A program made the position numbers and the translations under genes. DNA of 64,000 bases, from contig CM019063.1 in NCBI GenBank assembly GCA_009667805.1, positions 55,536,881 through 55,600,880 on the forward strand. Direction: 5' to 3'. This DNA is from Leptobrachium leishanense (taxonomy: Eukaryota; Chordata; Amphibia; Anura; Megophryidae). Below are positions 34,407-49,348 of the stretch, in pieces. The number at the start of each line of letters is the position of its first letter. Within the stretch, counting starts at the first letter, position 1. Below the pieces are notes generated by a model that was not told where the DNA came from, ran no database searches, and worked only from the letters and a program-made list of their open reading frames with translations.

Positions 34407-36294
34407 TGTTTGGATTATTATCTCTGCACGTGCCTACAATACGTCGAGATTTATATTCAATAAGAAACTTATACGAGACACAAATATCAATCATTTATAT
34501 TTCCTAGAAATTCTCCTAAATTTTTTTAATTGTCTGTGTTTTGCTTTGAAGAATACACTAATCAATAATCGGATAAAATATTTATATTTATTACGTATAC
34601 AAAAAAGTTTCAATTCTCATATCATAATCAAAGATTTATAAACAACCACAAAATCCATCAGCACATAGACACTAGCTTCCCAATATATGTATCTCCTGTT
34701 AGTAACTGCATATATGATTAATATCACTTACCTTATTAACTATACACAAATGGTTAATAAACATTTCTGCTTAATGAAAACAATTATTTCTATTTCCCAG
34801 CAAACCAATGTTTAACAAGCTAGATCTTGTAGAGATATATGTATCTCTCTATGCTACGTGGCTCAACAAAAGATGAGCTATCACTTATTCTCTTTTTAGA
34901 ATGATAAGTAATAAAAACTTATTTAGTGAATCCTCCCTTAATATCGAGAATTAAGCTTCTAATCTTCTGCTTTTTAGTTTGTAGTTATATAATTCCTTGC
35001 TTATTAATTTCAATCACAGTAATTTCCAAATTAAATATATATATATCGGTATATCAATCTTACAACAATTTCTTTAGAATAAATCCTTATATCCGATTCT
35101 TCTTCATATCTCTATCTGCAGATATAGAAATATTTTGAAGACTCTAGATCTAACAGTAATCTGAGAAATCTCAGTCTATCTGTTGTAAGAAATACTCCAA
35201 ATATATATGTAATTTATTAACCTTAAATTTGCTCTCTCATATATTACCTCCAATCTGGATTAAATGAGTTACTGCCTTGGAATATTCTTTGATTGTTTTG
35301 GAATATGTGAAAATTATCAATGTCAGATAATCAGTGCATGTGAGTTAGAGATGTGGTGTGAAATCTTGAGTGCATTGTGTCCTGGGATGGTCTGCTAGCA
35401 ATGGTCTGCCTGCGATGGTCTGCTTGCGTGAATACCTTTTGTCCTGGAATGATCTGACTGCATTGTCATGTCCTGGAAGTCTGAATGCATTGTCGTGTAA
35501 GTCTGAATGAATTTGCAACGAACAGTGCGGCTTCAATTATAGTCAATTTGACGTCACTGGCAATCTAGCTCTTTCCATCTAAATATTATATTCTTTATAT
35601 TAATATGATATTTACTATACCTCAAGAGGGCAGTGTTGCACTTCTAATTATTTCCACCATTAAATTTTAATATCTCTTATCTCAGGTCAAGAGATCAATC
35701 TGACTTACAAAGACCCTCAATTTTAAGTCTTAGACTTTATGTCTCTCCTGCCAAAATTAGATTTATATTTCCACTCCTCTCAAAATTTTTACTGGGTCTC
35801 TTTATCAGTTGAATTCCTTTCTAGTTAAAATCAACAGAATCTATTCTTCAATAATTATACTATTTACCAGTTATACTCAACAAATACTTATTGGAGCATC
35901 TATTTTCTACTGTAAATATAATAAAATATACCTTGATTATAAGAATATATTTCGTGAATATAATCATACATTTACAAAATTTTAACTTTTATTCCTATAC
36001 CCAAAGAGAACATATCTTTTTGTTTTAAAGGCTTGTTAAGACAAACCAATAAATTTAAATATGACATGTCTGGCACTTAGCTTCAGCATTATATCACATA
36101 AAGACATTTTAAGGTTCCCTCATGTCTGGCATTTATAAAAAAAACTCTTAATGTTTCACCTAGCCATGAACTATTAAAAAAAAATCTCTGTTCATTTCTA
36201 AAACTAGGGAAAATTAAAAAAGAAAAGACTTTCCATTTAAAACAAGATGACTACAGCCATCCATTTTAATTTTTCCATTCTAATATACCCGACA
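34407..36294 (-). mobile_element. LTR-like insertion within the satellite (solo LTR?)
   Basis: A 1888-bp block starts TGTTTGG and ends CCCGACA (TG...CA). The 4-base flank GAAC occurs on both sides (34403-34406 and 36295-36298). The satellite stops exactly at its left edge and resumes exactly at its right edge. It is AT-rich, with no long frame. On the minus strand it opens TGTCGGG and has GAATATAAA near the end, which suits an LTR in that orientation; orientation and class are inferred. Confidence 0.7.
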
Positions 36295-36970
36295 GAACTT
36301 ATGTTACAGAGATATTACAGAGCTCATATTGCACAGATATTACAGAGATATCACAGAGCTTATATTACAGAGTAATTACAGAGCTCGTATTATAGAGATA
36401 TAACAGAGATATTACAGAGCTTATATTACAGTGATATGACAGAGCACATATTAGAGATATTATAGTGATAATATAGTTAAATTACAGTACTTATATTACA
36501 GTGATATTACAAAATATATATTATAGTACTTATATTACAGTGATAATATAGAGATATTACAATGATATCACAAAGTATATATTATAGTAATTATATGACA
36601 GTGCTATTACAGAGATATTACTGGGCTTATATTACATAGATATTACAGAGCCTATATTATAGTGATATTACAGAGTTTATATTACAGGTCTTATATTAAA
36701 GTGGTATTACAGAGCTTATATTACAGAGATATTACAGAGCCTATATTATAGTGATATTACAAAATATATATTATAGTACTTATATTACAGTGATAATACA
36801 GAGATATTACTGGGCTTATATTACATTGATATTACAGAGCCTATATTATAGTGATATTACAGAGTTTATATTACAGATCTTATATTACAGTGGTATTACA
36901 TGGTTTATATTAAAGATATATTGCAGTGATATTACAGAGCTTATATTATAGTGATATTACAGGGCTTATT
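36295..36970. repeat. AT-rich satellite, right block
   Basis: Same GATATTACAGAG / CTTATATTACAG units as 31400-34406, more diverged, ending at about 36970. Confidence 0.93.
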
Positions 36971-37265
36971 ACTTGTTTCCATTAAACAGAAAGTCTCCAT
37001 CAACAAATCCAATACAGATTCTGATCGTTTTACATTAGACGCCCAGAAAAAGGCAAGGATCTCATAGTTTAGAAGTTTAAAAGTATAGAAAGAGAGTATT
37101 CCCATTTACAGGACTCACACAACCTTGTACCTGAGACGAATGGGAAGTTACATGAAATAAAATGGGGAAAAAAAGTATTACTCATCTGTATCTATCTATC
37201 TATATATCTCAATCTCTCTTTCTATATCCAAAGCATTAAAACCCACAATCCCACTGCCAGGTGCA
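36971..37265. other. Linker with a short TATC run
   Basis: Non-coding; TATC units at about 37185-37215. Nothing else recognised. Confidence 0.5.
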
Positions 37266-37269
37266 GTGC

Positions 37270-37570
37270 GTGGGGTGGGATATATTAAGAGCAAGTGAAC
37301 AGTCAGTTCTTGAATTTCATGTGTTGGACGCAGAAAAATGGGCAAAAAGTGATCGTGTCACATGCCAAATAGTGGTGGCCAGATGCCTGAGTCACAGTAT
37401 CTCCAAACAGCACGTCTTGTTCCTGGTATGCAGTGGTTAGTACCTACCAAAAGTGGTTAAAGGAAGGACCATGAGGGTACTAGCTTCAGAGTCATGGTTG
37501 CCAAAGTCTCATTGTGTAATGTGGGCAATAAAGGCCAGCTTGTCTGGTCTGATCACACAGATGAACACTC
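37270..37570 (+). pseudogene. Fragment of a Tc1-like transposase gene (5' part)
   Basis: GTGAACAGTCAGTTCTTGAA, then an ATGGGCAAA start and the ISK.. HTH segment, TATGCAGTGGTTAGTACCTA, and a passage to about 37530 follow the order of a known Tc1-like N-terminal region. It has stops and indels, and no DDE core. Confidence 0.55.
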
Positions 37571-37599
37571 ATTAGCATATCAAAATTCCATTTTCACAC

Positions 37600-38870
37600 G
37601 TTTTAAAGCAAGATTAGTGTGCCCCTCTGTGGAGACATGAAATCCAATGTTTTATCTTTCTCTAGTCACCAGGGAAAGAGAAAACAATCTGCAAATAGAA
37701 GCCCCAAACCTCACTAACAAAAAGTTCAAACCCATTACTATTGCGTTACACCAGCCAAGGAGAGGGCAGAATGCAGGCAGCGCTGAGGGGTCACTCACTG
37801 CTGTACAGGGATACGATTCAGAGGTTTCAGAGTATAAATCCATGTACAGTACAGGTACAAGGTGTTGCTGTAATTGCCATACACAAGCATTATGCAGCAC
37901 ATACAGATATTGCGTTGCTAATAATCTCATTATGATCACTACAAATCCCCATAAGCAGGAGATCTCACCATTTTATTATCTGTCTGCAGCATATTTACTG
38001 ACACAAAGGCCAATTCTGCCTGCATACTGATAATGCAAACCCAGTGTGACATTGTGCCAGATAAGGGACGCCAACTAGAGTTTAGAACCTTTCATCCCAG
38101 CAATATTTCTGCAAAGGATAAACCAATAAATGAAAAATTAAACATGAGAAAATTTACATTATTTTATTTTTTTAATCTCAGAACAACAATCTCTGTGCAA
38201 AATGCATATATTACTGTTATTACATATTATATATAGTTAATTTTGTATTCCATGGTTGAAATAAATTTTATGATACATTATTTCAACAATAATCGATAGT
38301 AAAGGGGTTAACGAGCCAGGCAGATACAGCATAGTTAATGTCTCATTCGTTAATGTTAACAGCCCTCTTGGAATAAAGCCCCTATATTTATTATTTTACC
38401 TCTTTTTAACAGGACCGCAGTGTTTTCCTTTTCCTGGGTTATTTTATCCTTTTCAATCTCCTTATGGCTTATTTTATCATCTGTTCTATGATATAAATTT
38501 TGGTTTGGGTGAAAGTAAATCACAAGGACTGATGTTCATTTTCTAAAAGTATATGAAGCAGAGTATATGTTATGAGTTACTGTAAATGAGGTTAGGCTGG
38601 TTAGGCTGGGTGTCATAAACCTGTCACACATATCCCTAGTATTTTAGGCATGTATTTTCTTCTGCCGGAGGTTACATTTGGCTACAGGACAATGTGAGAG
38701 CTGTGTGCAGCTTGGACTAAATGAAATGAAGCTTAGCATCTAATAAATGTTAAAAGTTCTTCGAAGAGTTTATCTATCCATCTATTATCATCATCACCAG
38801 CGTCATCATCATCAATGTATATGACTACTGATATAAAAACATAGAACTTTGCTATATTAATCTAGCATCT
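37600..38870. other. Non-repetitive island with no gene seen
   Basis: 37640-38140 has normal complexity and no repeat ends. Frames up to 127 codons (37647-38030) show no domain. From 38150 it is AT-rich. A short stretch at 38806-38875 recurs at 43014-43080. Confidence 0.4.
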
Positions 38871-38879
38871 ATATTTTAT

Positions 38880-39760
38880 TTATTTACTTATTTATAAAGT
38901 GTTTTAGCAGGAAGGATACATTGAGATTTCTCTCATTTTCAAGTATGTCCTGGGTTCAATAACATTGAATTGTTACAGAAATACAAAGTAATAGATAAAT
39001 TGCAAAATATAAAAAAAATACCAAAAAAACACAGGACAAATATACATATTAACAGAAAATGAATATATTCGCTATGTTGCATGTTAACAGGTGCATTCTT
39101 TATTGAGGTATGTTAGTAAGGAGCTCTTGAGTGACTTAAGACTGGGGGAAGATTTGATGGTGTCTGGGAGGTTATTCCATATTTGTGGTGCTCTGTAGGA
39201 AAACGAGGATTGAGCCACTGTCTTTTTGTATTGTGGTATTGCAAGTAAGGTGCTGGTCCTGGATCGGAGGTTATAGGACGAGGGAACTGCTGGGGGAAGC
39301 AGTCTATTCAGGTAGGGTGGCAGCTTCCCAGAAAAGCTATTAAACACCAGGTTGGAAAGATGAAGCGTGCGTCTGGATTCCAGCGACGGCCAGTTTAGCT
39401 CTTTTAACATGTCACAATGGTGGGTCATGTAGTTACATTGTAGCACAAAGCGGCAGAATGAGTTATATAATGTAGTAAGTTAATGAAGGTGCATTGGAGG
39501 GGCGGCTGCATACACTATATCTCCGTATTCAATAGCCGGCATAAGCATTTGTTGTACAATCTGCTTTCTTACTGCGAGGCAGGATTTGTTTTTGTACAGG
39601 GCACCCAGTTTGGGGTAAAGTTTAGATGAGAGTTTTCGATGTGGGGGCCAAAGGATAGATTTGGGTCTAACCACATACCTAGATATTTGAGAGCAGGGAC
39701 TGTGGTCAGCGTGCCATTTGATTTTGTCCTGACACGTAGATGAGGATTTTGCAATTTATG
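38880..39760 (-). pseudogene. LINE RT C-terminal region and 3' UTR
   Basis: Minus-strand pieces in shifted frames: LKYLGMWLDPNLSFGPHI (39754-39569), LMPAIEYGDIVYAAAP (39674-39480) and a long C-terminal stretch ending WNNLPDTIKSSPSLKSLKSS (39446-39084). This order (thumb, 'Y-GD-Y', 'W-NLP') fits a non-LTR RT of the L2/CR1-like group. The 3' UTR reads toward 38880 (TTTATTTATTTACTTATTTA on plus). Truncated at the 5' side by the TATC array. Confidence 0.75.
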
Positions 39761-39824
39761 TTTATCTATCTATCCCATATCTATCTATCTATCTATCCAT
39801 ATCTATCTATCCATCTATCTATCC

Positions 39825-39903
<79 letters not shown>

Positions 39904-39924
39904 CCATATCTATCTGTCCATCCA

Positions 39925-40008
<84 letters not shown>

Positions 40009-40377
40009 ATCTGTCCATCCATATCTATCTATCTATCCATCTATCTATCCGTCCATATCGATCTATCCGTCCATATCTATCTATCTATCCATATCTATCC
40101 ATATCTATCTGTCCATATCGATCTATCCGTCCATATCTATCTATCTATCCATATCTATCCATATCTATCTGTCCATATCTATCCATATCTATCTGTCCAT
40201 ATCTATCCATCTGTCCATATCTATCTATCTGTCCATATCTATCTGTCGATATCTATCTATCTATCTATCTATCTATCCATCTGTCCATATCTGTCCATAT
40301 CTATCCATATCTATCTATCTATCCATATCTATCTATCCATATCTATCTATCTGTCCATATCTGTCCATATCTATCCA

Positions 40378-40412
<35 letters not shown>

Positions 40413-40640
40413 ATATCTATCTATCCATATCTATCTGTCCATATCTATCTGTCCATATCTATCTATCCATCCATATCTAGTTATCATCTATCTGTCCATA
40501 TATATCTATCTATCTGTCCATATCTATCTCTGTCCATATCTATCTATCCATATTTATCTATCTGTCCATATCTATCCATATCTATCTGTCCATATCTATC
40601 CATCCATATCTATCTGTCCATATCTATCAATCCATATCTA
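39761..40640. repeat. TATC microsatellite, left block
   Basis: Perfect and near-perfect TATC runs with frequent TCCATATCTATCTG variants. The 246-codon SIYLSIY-type frame here is a repeat artefact. Confidence 0.97.
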
Positions 40641-42257
<1,617 letters not shown>

Positions 42258-42259
42258 TA

Positions 42260-43150
<891 letters not shown>

Positions 43151-43317
43151 CAGTGAGCACAAGGATGATTTTGAATGTAAGAATTTGGCTGCTCTTGTTT
43201 TAGATAGGGAAAGAAACAAGTATTAGGTTTATAAATAAGGGTAAGTGTTAGACATTAGGTTTAGAGTTAGTATTAGACTTAGGGTTCAGGCCAAATTGGA
43301 GCATCATTTTAAAATCT

Positions 43318-43726
43318 TTTTACCCCATAAGGACCAATGATGTACAGGGTATGTCCTGAGAAAAATTTCCATTAAGGACCAAGGACGTACCCTGTACATC
43401 TTGGTCCTCTACCCATCCTCCCTCCCTATACTTACCACTCTGGCGGTCCCGCGGTGGTCTGACTCCCATGAAGTCTGACCTTCAGTATTAAGCTGAAGCG
43501 TGATGACGTAAATTTTAGGCTCCCCCCAGCACAGCCGGGAGAGTGCCTGAAAGGGAAGGGGGGGTCCTTTGGAAAATAAAAAATAGAAATAAATAAATTA
43601 AATAAAAGTGTTTTTTTTTTGTCTGGGTCGTATAACAAAAGAGGTCTTCAAATCATGTTTAAACATGATGAGCACAAAATGAGATCAGCACACAGAGGTG
43701 ATATGGATCAGCAGTGAAGAGGTTAA
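43318..43726. mobile_element. TTAA-type hairpin MITE, relative of the serial-hairpin family
   Basis: Opens TTTACCCCATAAGGACC (TTAA mutated to TTTA) and closes GAAGAGGTTAA (TTAA 43723-43726). Hairpins include GGACCAATGATGTACAGGG with its complement around 43373-43407. Ends do not pair well with each other, so it may be a composite or deletion derivative. Confidence 0.55.
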
Positions 43727-46545
43727 AAGCAAAAACATGTAAACATTGGGTATTTCTAAACTCAGGACAAAATTTAGCAACTATTGAGCGAGGGTCTTTT
43801 TTGGCGTTTGAAGATTTTGGGGGTCAAAGTTCAAAATAGTGTGTTTTATTATTTTTTCACCGTATTTCGTAAATGTTTTTATAGTAAACTAGCTTTTGCC
43901 CGCGGCTTCGCTCGTGTGGATTTTAGAATTTGTTAAAATTGTTTTTTAAAAGAAACTTGAGGTTTTTTTTGGTAGAACCCCCCTTTCCCCCCCCCACTTG
44001 GGATTTTTGGAAAATTGGAAAACACGTGTTTTTTTATTTTTCAAGAAGAATGTAAGTGCCACATTTCACACCTGTAACATCTTTGGTTTTTGAAATATAG
44101 GTATACTGATAAAAGTATTCACATCCCTTCCCCCACCCCCCTTAACTGGATTTTCGGAAAATGGTAAAACATGGGGTTTTTTTGCACGAAGATTGTAAAT
44201 ATCGAATTTCACACCTGTAATATCATTGGTTTTTGAAATATAGGTATAGTGATAAAGGTTTTTGCCTTTTTGCCCCCCCACTGGATTTTTGGAAAATGGT
44301 AAAATACGTGTTGTTTTATTTTCAAGACGAATCTAAATACCAATTTTCACATCTGTAACATCTTCTGTTTTTGAGATATAGGTATCCTGTTGAAAAGTAT
44401 TCACCCCCTTTTTTCACCCACCACGTGGGATTCTTGGAAAATGGTAAAACATGTGTTTTTTTTATTTTTCAAGAGGATTGTAAGTGCCAGATTTCACACC
44501 TGTAACATTTTTGGTTTTGGAAATATAGGTATACTGATAAAAGTATTCAACCCCCCTTTTTGCCCCCTCCCGCTGAATTTTTGGAAAATGGTAAAATAGG
44601 TGTTTTTTTGTTTCTCAAGACGAATCTAAATACCAATTTTCACGTATGTAACATCTTCTGTTTTTGAGATATAGGTATCCTGTTTAAAAGTATTCAGCCC
44701 CCCTTTTTTTCATCACCCCCTTGCGATTTTTGGAAAATGGAAAAACACCTGTTTTTATTTTTCAAGAAGATTGTAAATACTAAATTTCACGTCTGTAACA
44801 TCTTTGGTTTATGAAATATAGGTATAATGATAAAAATATTCAGACCCCTTTCCCCCGACCCCCCCCCCCAATTGGATTTGTGGAAAATGGCAAAAAAACA
44901 TGTTTGGTTTTTTTCACGAAGATTGTAAATACCAAATTTCACACCCGTAACATCTTCGGTTTTTGAAATATAGGTATACTGATAAAGGTATTCAACCCCG
45001 TTTTTGCCCCCCCAACTAATTTTCAGAACACGGTAAAATAAGTGTTGTTTTATTTTTCAAGACTAATCTAAATACCAATTTTCAGGACTGTAACTGTATT
45101 TAAAATATTCAACCCCCTTTTTTCGCCGCCCACTTGGATTTTTGAAAAACGGTAAAATAAGTGTTTTTTTATTTTTCAAGACGAATCTAAATACCGATTT
45201 TCACATCTGTAGCATCTTCTGTTTTTGATCTATAGGTATCCTGTTTAAAATATTCAACCCCGTTTTTCACCCCCTTATGGGTGGATTTTCCAAAAAACCT
45301 TCCTTAGTGGGTGCCTAAATCATAAAAACAGTGCACCTTCAAAATTTCACATTCCTAGGTTAAACGGTTTCAGCTGGGTGTTGATGAGTCAGTCAGTCAG
45401 TCAGGACTTTCGCGTTTATGATAAAATAAAAGTATTCAACCCCCCATTTTGCCCCCCCAAGGAATTTTCAGAAAATGGTAAAATACGTGTTTTTTTTATT
45501 TGTCAAGATGAATCTAAACACCGATTTTCACGAAGATGGTACATCTTCTGTTTTTAAGATATAGGTATCCTGTTTAAAATATTTTAAATATTCAACCCCC
45601 TTTTTTCGCCCCCCCAGTTGAATTTTTGAAAAACTGTAAAAAAAGTGTTTTTTTTTTTTCAAGAAGAATCTAAATACTGATTTTCACATCTGTAACATCG
45701 TCTGTTTTTACGATATAGGTATCCTGTTTAAAACATTCAACCCCCTTAGGGGCGGAGTTTCCAAAAATCCTTCCTTAGTGGGTGCCCACATCATAAAAAC
45801 AGTACACCTTCAAAATTTCACATTCCTAGGTTATACGGTTTCAGCTGGGCGTTGATGAGTCAATCAGTCAGGACTTTCGCGTTTTCTGATAAAAGTATTC
45901 AACCCCCCTTTTTGCCCCCCTGAGGAATTTTCAGAAAATGGTAAAATACGTGTTTTTTTATTTGTCAAGATGAATCTAAATACCGATTTTCACGTCTGTA
46001 AGATCTTCTCTTTTTAAGATAATCTTGTATAAAATATTTAAAATATTCAACCCCCTTTTCTCGCCCCCCCAGTCGAATATTTTAAAAACGGTAAAATAAG
46101 TGTTTTTTTATTTTTCAAGACGAATCTAAATACCGATTTTCACATCTGTAGCATCTTCTGTTTTTGAGCTATAGGTATCCTGTTTAAAATATTCAACCCC
46201 CTCTTTCACGCCCTTAGGGGCGGAGTTTCCAAAAATCCTTCCTTAGTGGGTGCCTACATCATAAAAACAGTGCACCTTCAAAATTTCACATTCCTAGGTT
46301 AAACGGTTTCAGCTGGGCGTTGATGAGTCAGTCAGTCAGTCAGGACTTTCGCTTTTATATATATAGATTATACGATATGATGGAAAAATGGTATATTTAG
46401 AAAGTTAATTTAATGGCGAGAAAACGGTATATAATATGTGTGGGTTTCATAAACGAGTAAGAGGAAAATTAGAGCTAAACACAAACAGCGCAGAAACGTA
46501 AAAACAGCAGTGGGTACTTTTGGACTGACAATGGTAAAACCGCCC
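43727..46545. mobile_element. MITE split by a tandem-repeat element
   Basis: The outer parts, 43727-43886 and about 46371-46545 (GTATATAATATGTGTGGG, AACACAAACAGCGCAGAAAC), read as one MITE once 43887-46370 is removed. A fragment with similar wording starts at 48193. Confidence 0.5.
43887..46370. repeat. Element made of 110-140-bp tandem units
   Basis: It starts at ACTAGCTTTTGCCCGCGGCT and continues with many copies of a unit containing TTTCACACCTGTAACATCTT, TTTTTGAAATATAGGTAT and GATAAAAGTATTCA. Three copies of a terminal module (CCTTCCTTAGTGGGTGCC to TTGATGAGTCAGTCAGTCAG) end near 45420, 45890 and 46360, the last followed by TTTTATATATATAGATTA. I cannot place the ends in a transposon class. 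Confidence 0.8.
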
Positions 46546-47285
46546 GGTCACTATGGGAATTAATACAACTTTTTTAATATGTCATTTGTATAGTAAACCC
46601 TCCACCACTACATACTAATCTGGGGACTGTTTCCTTTCCTTGGTTTGTAAACTCGCGGTTATGAGTTTTATACAGTTGAAGTAGCATAAATTGCTCATCG
46701 CCTGCTGTCATGACAAAGGTATTGTTGTTCGCTCGTGTGCATGAATGACCTTTACAAAATATATTGTTATAAACAAAAACTATTGGAATTACTGAACACT
46801 TCTGTGAAATGTTACAATGTAATATGACGAAGGTTAAAAAAATATTTACCTGTATCATATGAAGGACATTCTGTTACAATGTATGAGCCAGTTGACTAAA
46901 AGAATGTTTGTAATCATTGTAACAAAAAACATTGCAAAAACAATTCTATCAGAACATCAATTGTTTCTATTTTGGTATGTTGGTATCATGGTGAATCCAT
47001 TGATTGTCGTTCAGGATGTTATTTCCTGCTTCTTTTTGAGCTGGAATTGTATTGTATAAGCTATTAAAGTTGTTTAGCCTTCAATCGCCAGCATTGTAAG
47101 AGATGGTTCTATTGTGGATCTTCTTCAACAGGCACGTGGTATGTTCAGAGACACTGTATACAAAGTGATTAGTATCCTTGTAAAACCTAAAACAAGTGAT
47201 ACATAATGCACAGAAAACACAATACATGCTATAAAAAGCAGAATGCATACAAGGATAATCTAACAACTGCAAACAGGGTCCAACG
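46546..47285. other. Non-repetitive-looking sequence, no gene seen
   Basis: AT-rich but of normal complexity. Frames of 63-94 codons on either strand show no domain. No repeat ends recognised. Confidence 0.4.
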
Positions 47286-47291
47286 TGTCAA

Positions 47292-47885
47292 TCCTGGCAA
47301 GCTTAAGCCAGCTTTGTTTGTATAATGAGCCCCACATAGTCGTGTGCAGCCCTGTCATTCCACCAGGTCCAAGAGCAGGAAGAAGAAGAACCGTGCTGGC
47401 TTCCCCCGGTCCTGACTCTCTTCTCCACCCACTCCTTTTGGGTCACTCTGCTCCTGCCTTTCTAGGTTGCTCGTCTGAAAACCGATCCATGTGATCTTCA
47501 TCCTTGGTCTTCCACTTGCTCTGAGAGATCCATAGGTAGAACCACTTTTCCTGCAGAGGAACCTGTTCCTCCTGTTTAGGACCATGAGCCCTATCCTGGC
47601 AAGTTTAAGCCAGCTTTGTCTGTATAATGAGCCCAACATAGTCGTGTTCGGCCCTGTCATTCCACCAGGTCCAAGAGCAGGAAGAAGAAGAAGAACCATG
47701 CTGGCTCTCCCCAGTCATGACTCTCTTCTCCACCTACTCCTTTTGGGTCACTGTGCTCCTGCCTTTCCAGGTTGCTGGTCTGGAAACCGATCCATGTGAT
47801 CTTCATCCCTGGTCATCCACCTACTCTGAGAGATCCATAGGTTGAACAACTTTTCCTACAGAGGAACCTGGTCCTCCTGTTTAGG
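47292..47885. repeat. Tandem duplication of a roughly 300-bp unit
   Basis: Two copies, about 47292-47590 and 47591-47885, share AAGCCAGCTTTGT, CATTCCACCAGGTCCAAGAG, GGAAGAAGAAGAA and CCGATCCATGTGATCTTCAT in the same order. Copies differ by point changes and a 3-base GAA repeat difference. No coding function seen. Confidence 0.9.
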
Positions 47886-48192
47886 TCACTGAGTCCTATC
47901 CGTGATGCTTTTGCATTGTTAGGAATCCATGGTGTATGATGGATCCTGAGCTTCCTTGACCTCCCAGCCAACGAGCACCTCTGGGGACCATGGCAGGTAA
48001 ATTTAGATGGGGGGTGTATTCTAAACTAATGATAAAGTGATTTGATCTCATAAAATCACTTTATACCACCCTTAAAAAGATGTAATGGAGGCATGTTTAT
48101 ATATCACAGCATGAGTGACAAGCTCATTATCTCAGCACTAGTAAAGGTTTGCACGTCCTATTCCATTTGTAGATACAAGGTCGATATGTCTG
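47886..48192. other. Non-coding sequence, nothing recognised
   Basis: Mixed sequence with no frame or repeat ends of note. Confidence 0.4.
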
Positions 48193-48340
48193 TTTAACCC
48201 CTTAAGTCACTGGGCATGCTATTTAGAAACTGTTTAGCCGGGGTCTTTTTTGGCGGTTATAGATTTTGAGGGGTCAAAGTATGAAAAAGTGTGTTCATTT
48301 TTATGTATTTAAACACCTACAGTATTAGAAGAATAGCAGC
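48193..48340. repeat. Fragment of a TTAA-type MITE
   Basis: TTTAACCCCTTAAGTCACTG followed by GGGTCTTTTTTGGCGGTTAT parallels 43780-43860. The rest is cut off by the minisatellite. Confidence 0.55.
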
Positions 48341-48344
48341 GTTC

Positions 48345-48985
48345 CATCTTTTTTTCTGCAGTTCGGCGGTCTCTTCAGTGGTCAGTTTGGCGGTCTCTTT
48401 GGTGGTCAGTTCGGCGGTCTCTTCGGCAGTCAGTTTGGCGGTCTCTTTGGTGGTCAGTTTGGCGGTCTCTTTGCCAGTCAGTTTGGCGGTCTCTTCGGTC
48501 AGTTTGGCGTTCTCTTCGGCAGTCAGTTTGGCGGTCTCTTTGGCGGTCAGTTCAGCTGTCTCTTCGGCGGTCAGTTCGGCTGTCTCTTCGGCGATCAGTT
48601 CGGCGGTCTCTTCAGCGGTCAGTTTGGCGGTCTCTTTGCCAGTCAGTTTGGCGGTCTCTTTGGTGGTCAGTTCGGCGGTCTCTTCGGCAGTCAGTTTGGC
48701 GGTCTCTTTGGTGGTCAGTTTGGCGGTCTCTTTGCCAGTCAGTTTGGCGGTCTCTTCGGTCAGTTTGGCGTTCTCTTCGGCAGTCAGTTTGGCGGTCTCT
48801 TTGGCGGTCAGTTCAGCTGTCTCTTCGGCGGTCAGTTCGGCTGTCTCTTCGGCGATCAGTTCGGCGGTCTCTTCAGCGGTCAGTTTGGCGGTCTCTTTGC
48901 CAGTCAGTTTGGCGGTCTCTTCAGCGGTCAGTTTGGCGGTCTCTTTGGCGGTCAGTTTTGCGGTCTCTTCGGCGGTCTTCGGCAA
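48345..48985. repeat. 24-bp minisatellite open on both strands
   Basis: Tandem units around GGCGGTCTCTTTGGCGGTCA with a higher-order period near 261 bp (48407 to 48668). The unit is divisible by three and lacks stops on both strands, giving plus (289-codon, Ala-Val-Ser-Leu) and minus (249-codon, Glu-Thr-Ala-Lys-Leu) frames. No start context, signal or domain supports either as a gene. Confidence 0.93.
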
Positions 48986-49257
48986 TAGTGAATTCACCGA
49001 AGGGTCGTCGAAATTGAATCGCCAAATTGCATCGAAGTACAAAGCACCGAACCCCTTTAATGTCAAGAATGTGGTACAGATTTCTAGTAATTTAGCAGAA
49101 GGTTTATTTCTAAGGACATACTTGAAAACGAGAGAAATCTCAATGTATCCTTCCTGGTAAAATCCTTTATCTATACTATAAAAGGATAAGCTAAAAACTG
49201 TCCGTCGCCAAAACCCTACTGCGCATGCGCGACGGACATTTGAAAGCGGCCGTTAGA

Positions 49258-49348
49258 ACACACAGGTAGCTGCGCGTGCCGGCCGCGTGAAAAAAAAAAA
49301 AAAAAAAAACCGCACGAGCCGCGCGCAGCTACCCGTGTGTTTACACGG
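49258..49348. repeat. Inverted repeat around a poly-A loop
   Basis: ACACACAGGTAGCTGCGCGT returns as its near complement CGCGCAGCTACCCGTGTGT across a 20-base A run. Confidence 0.85.
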
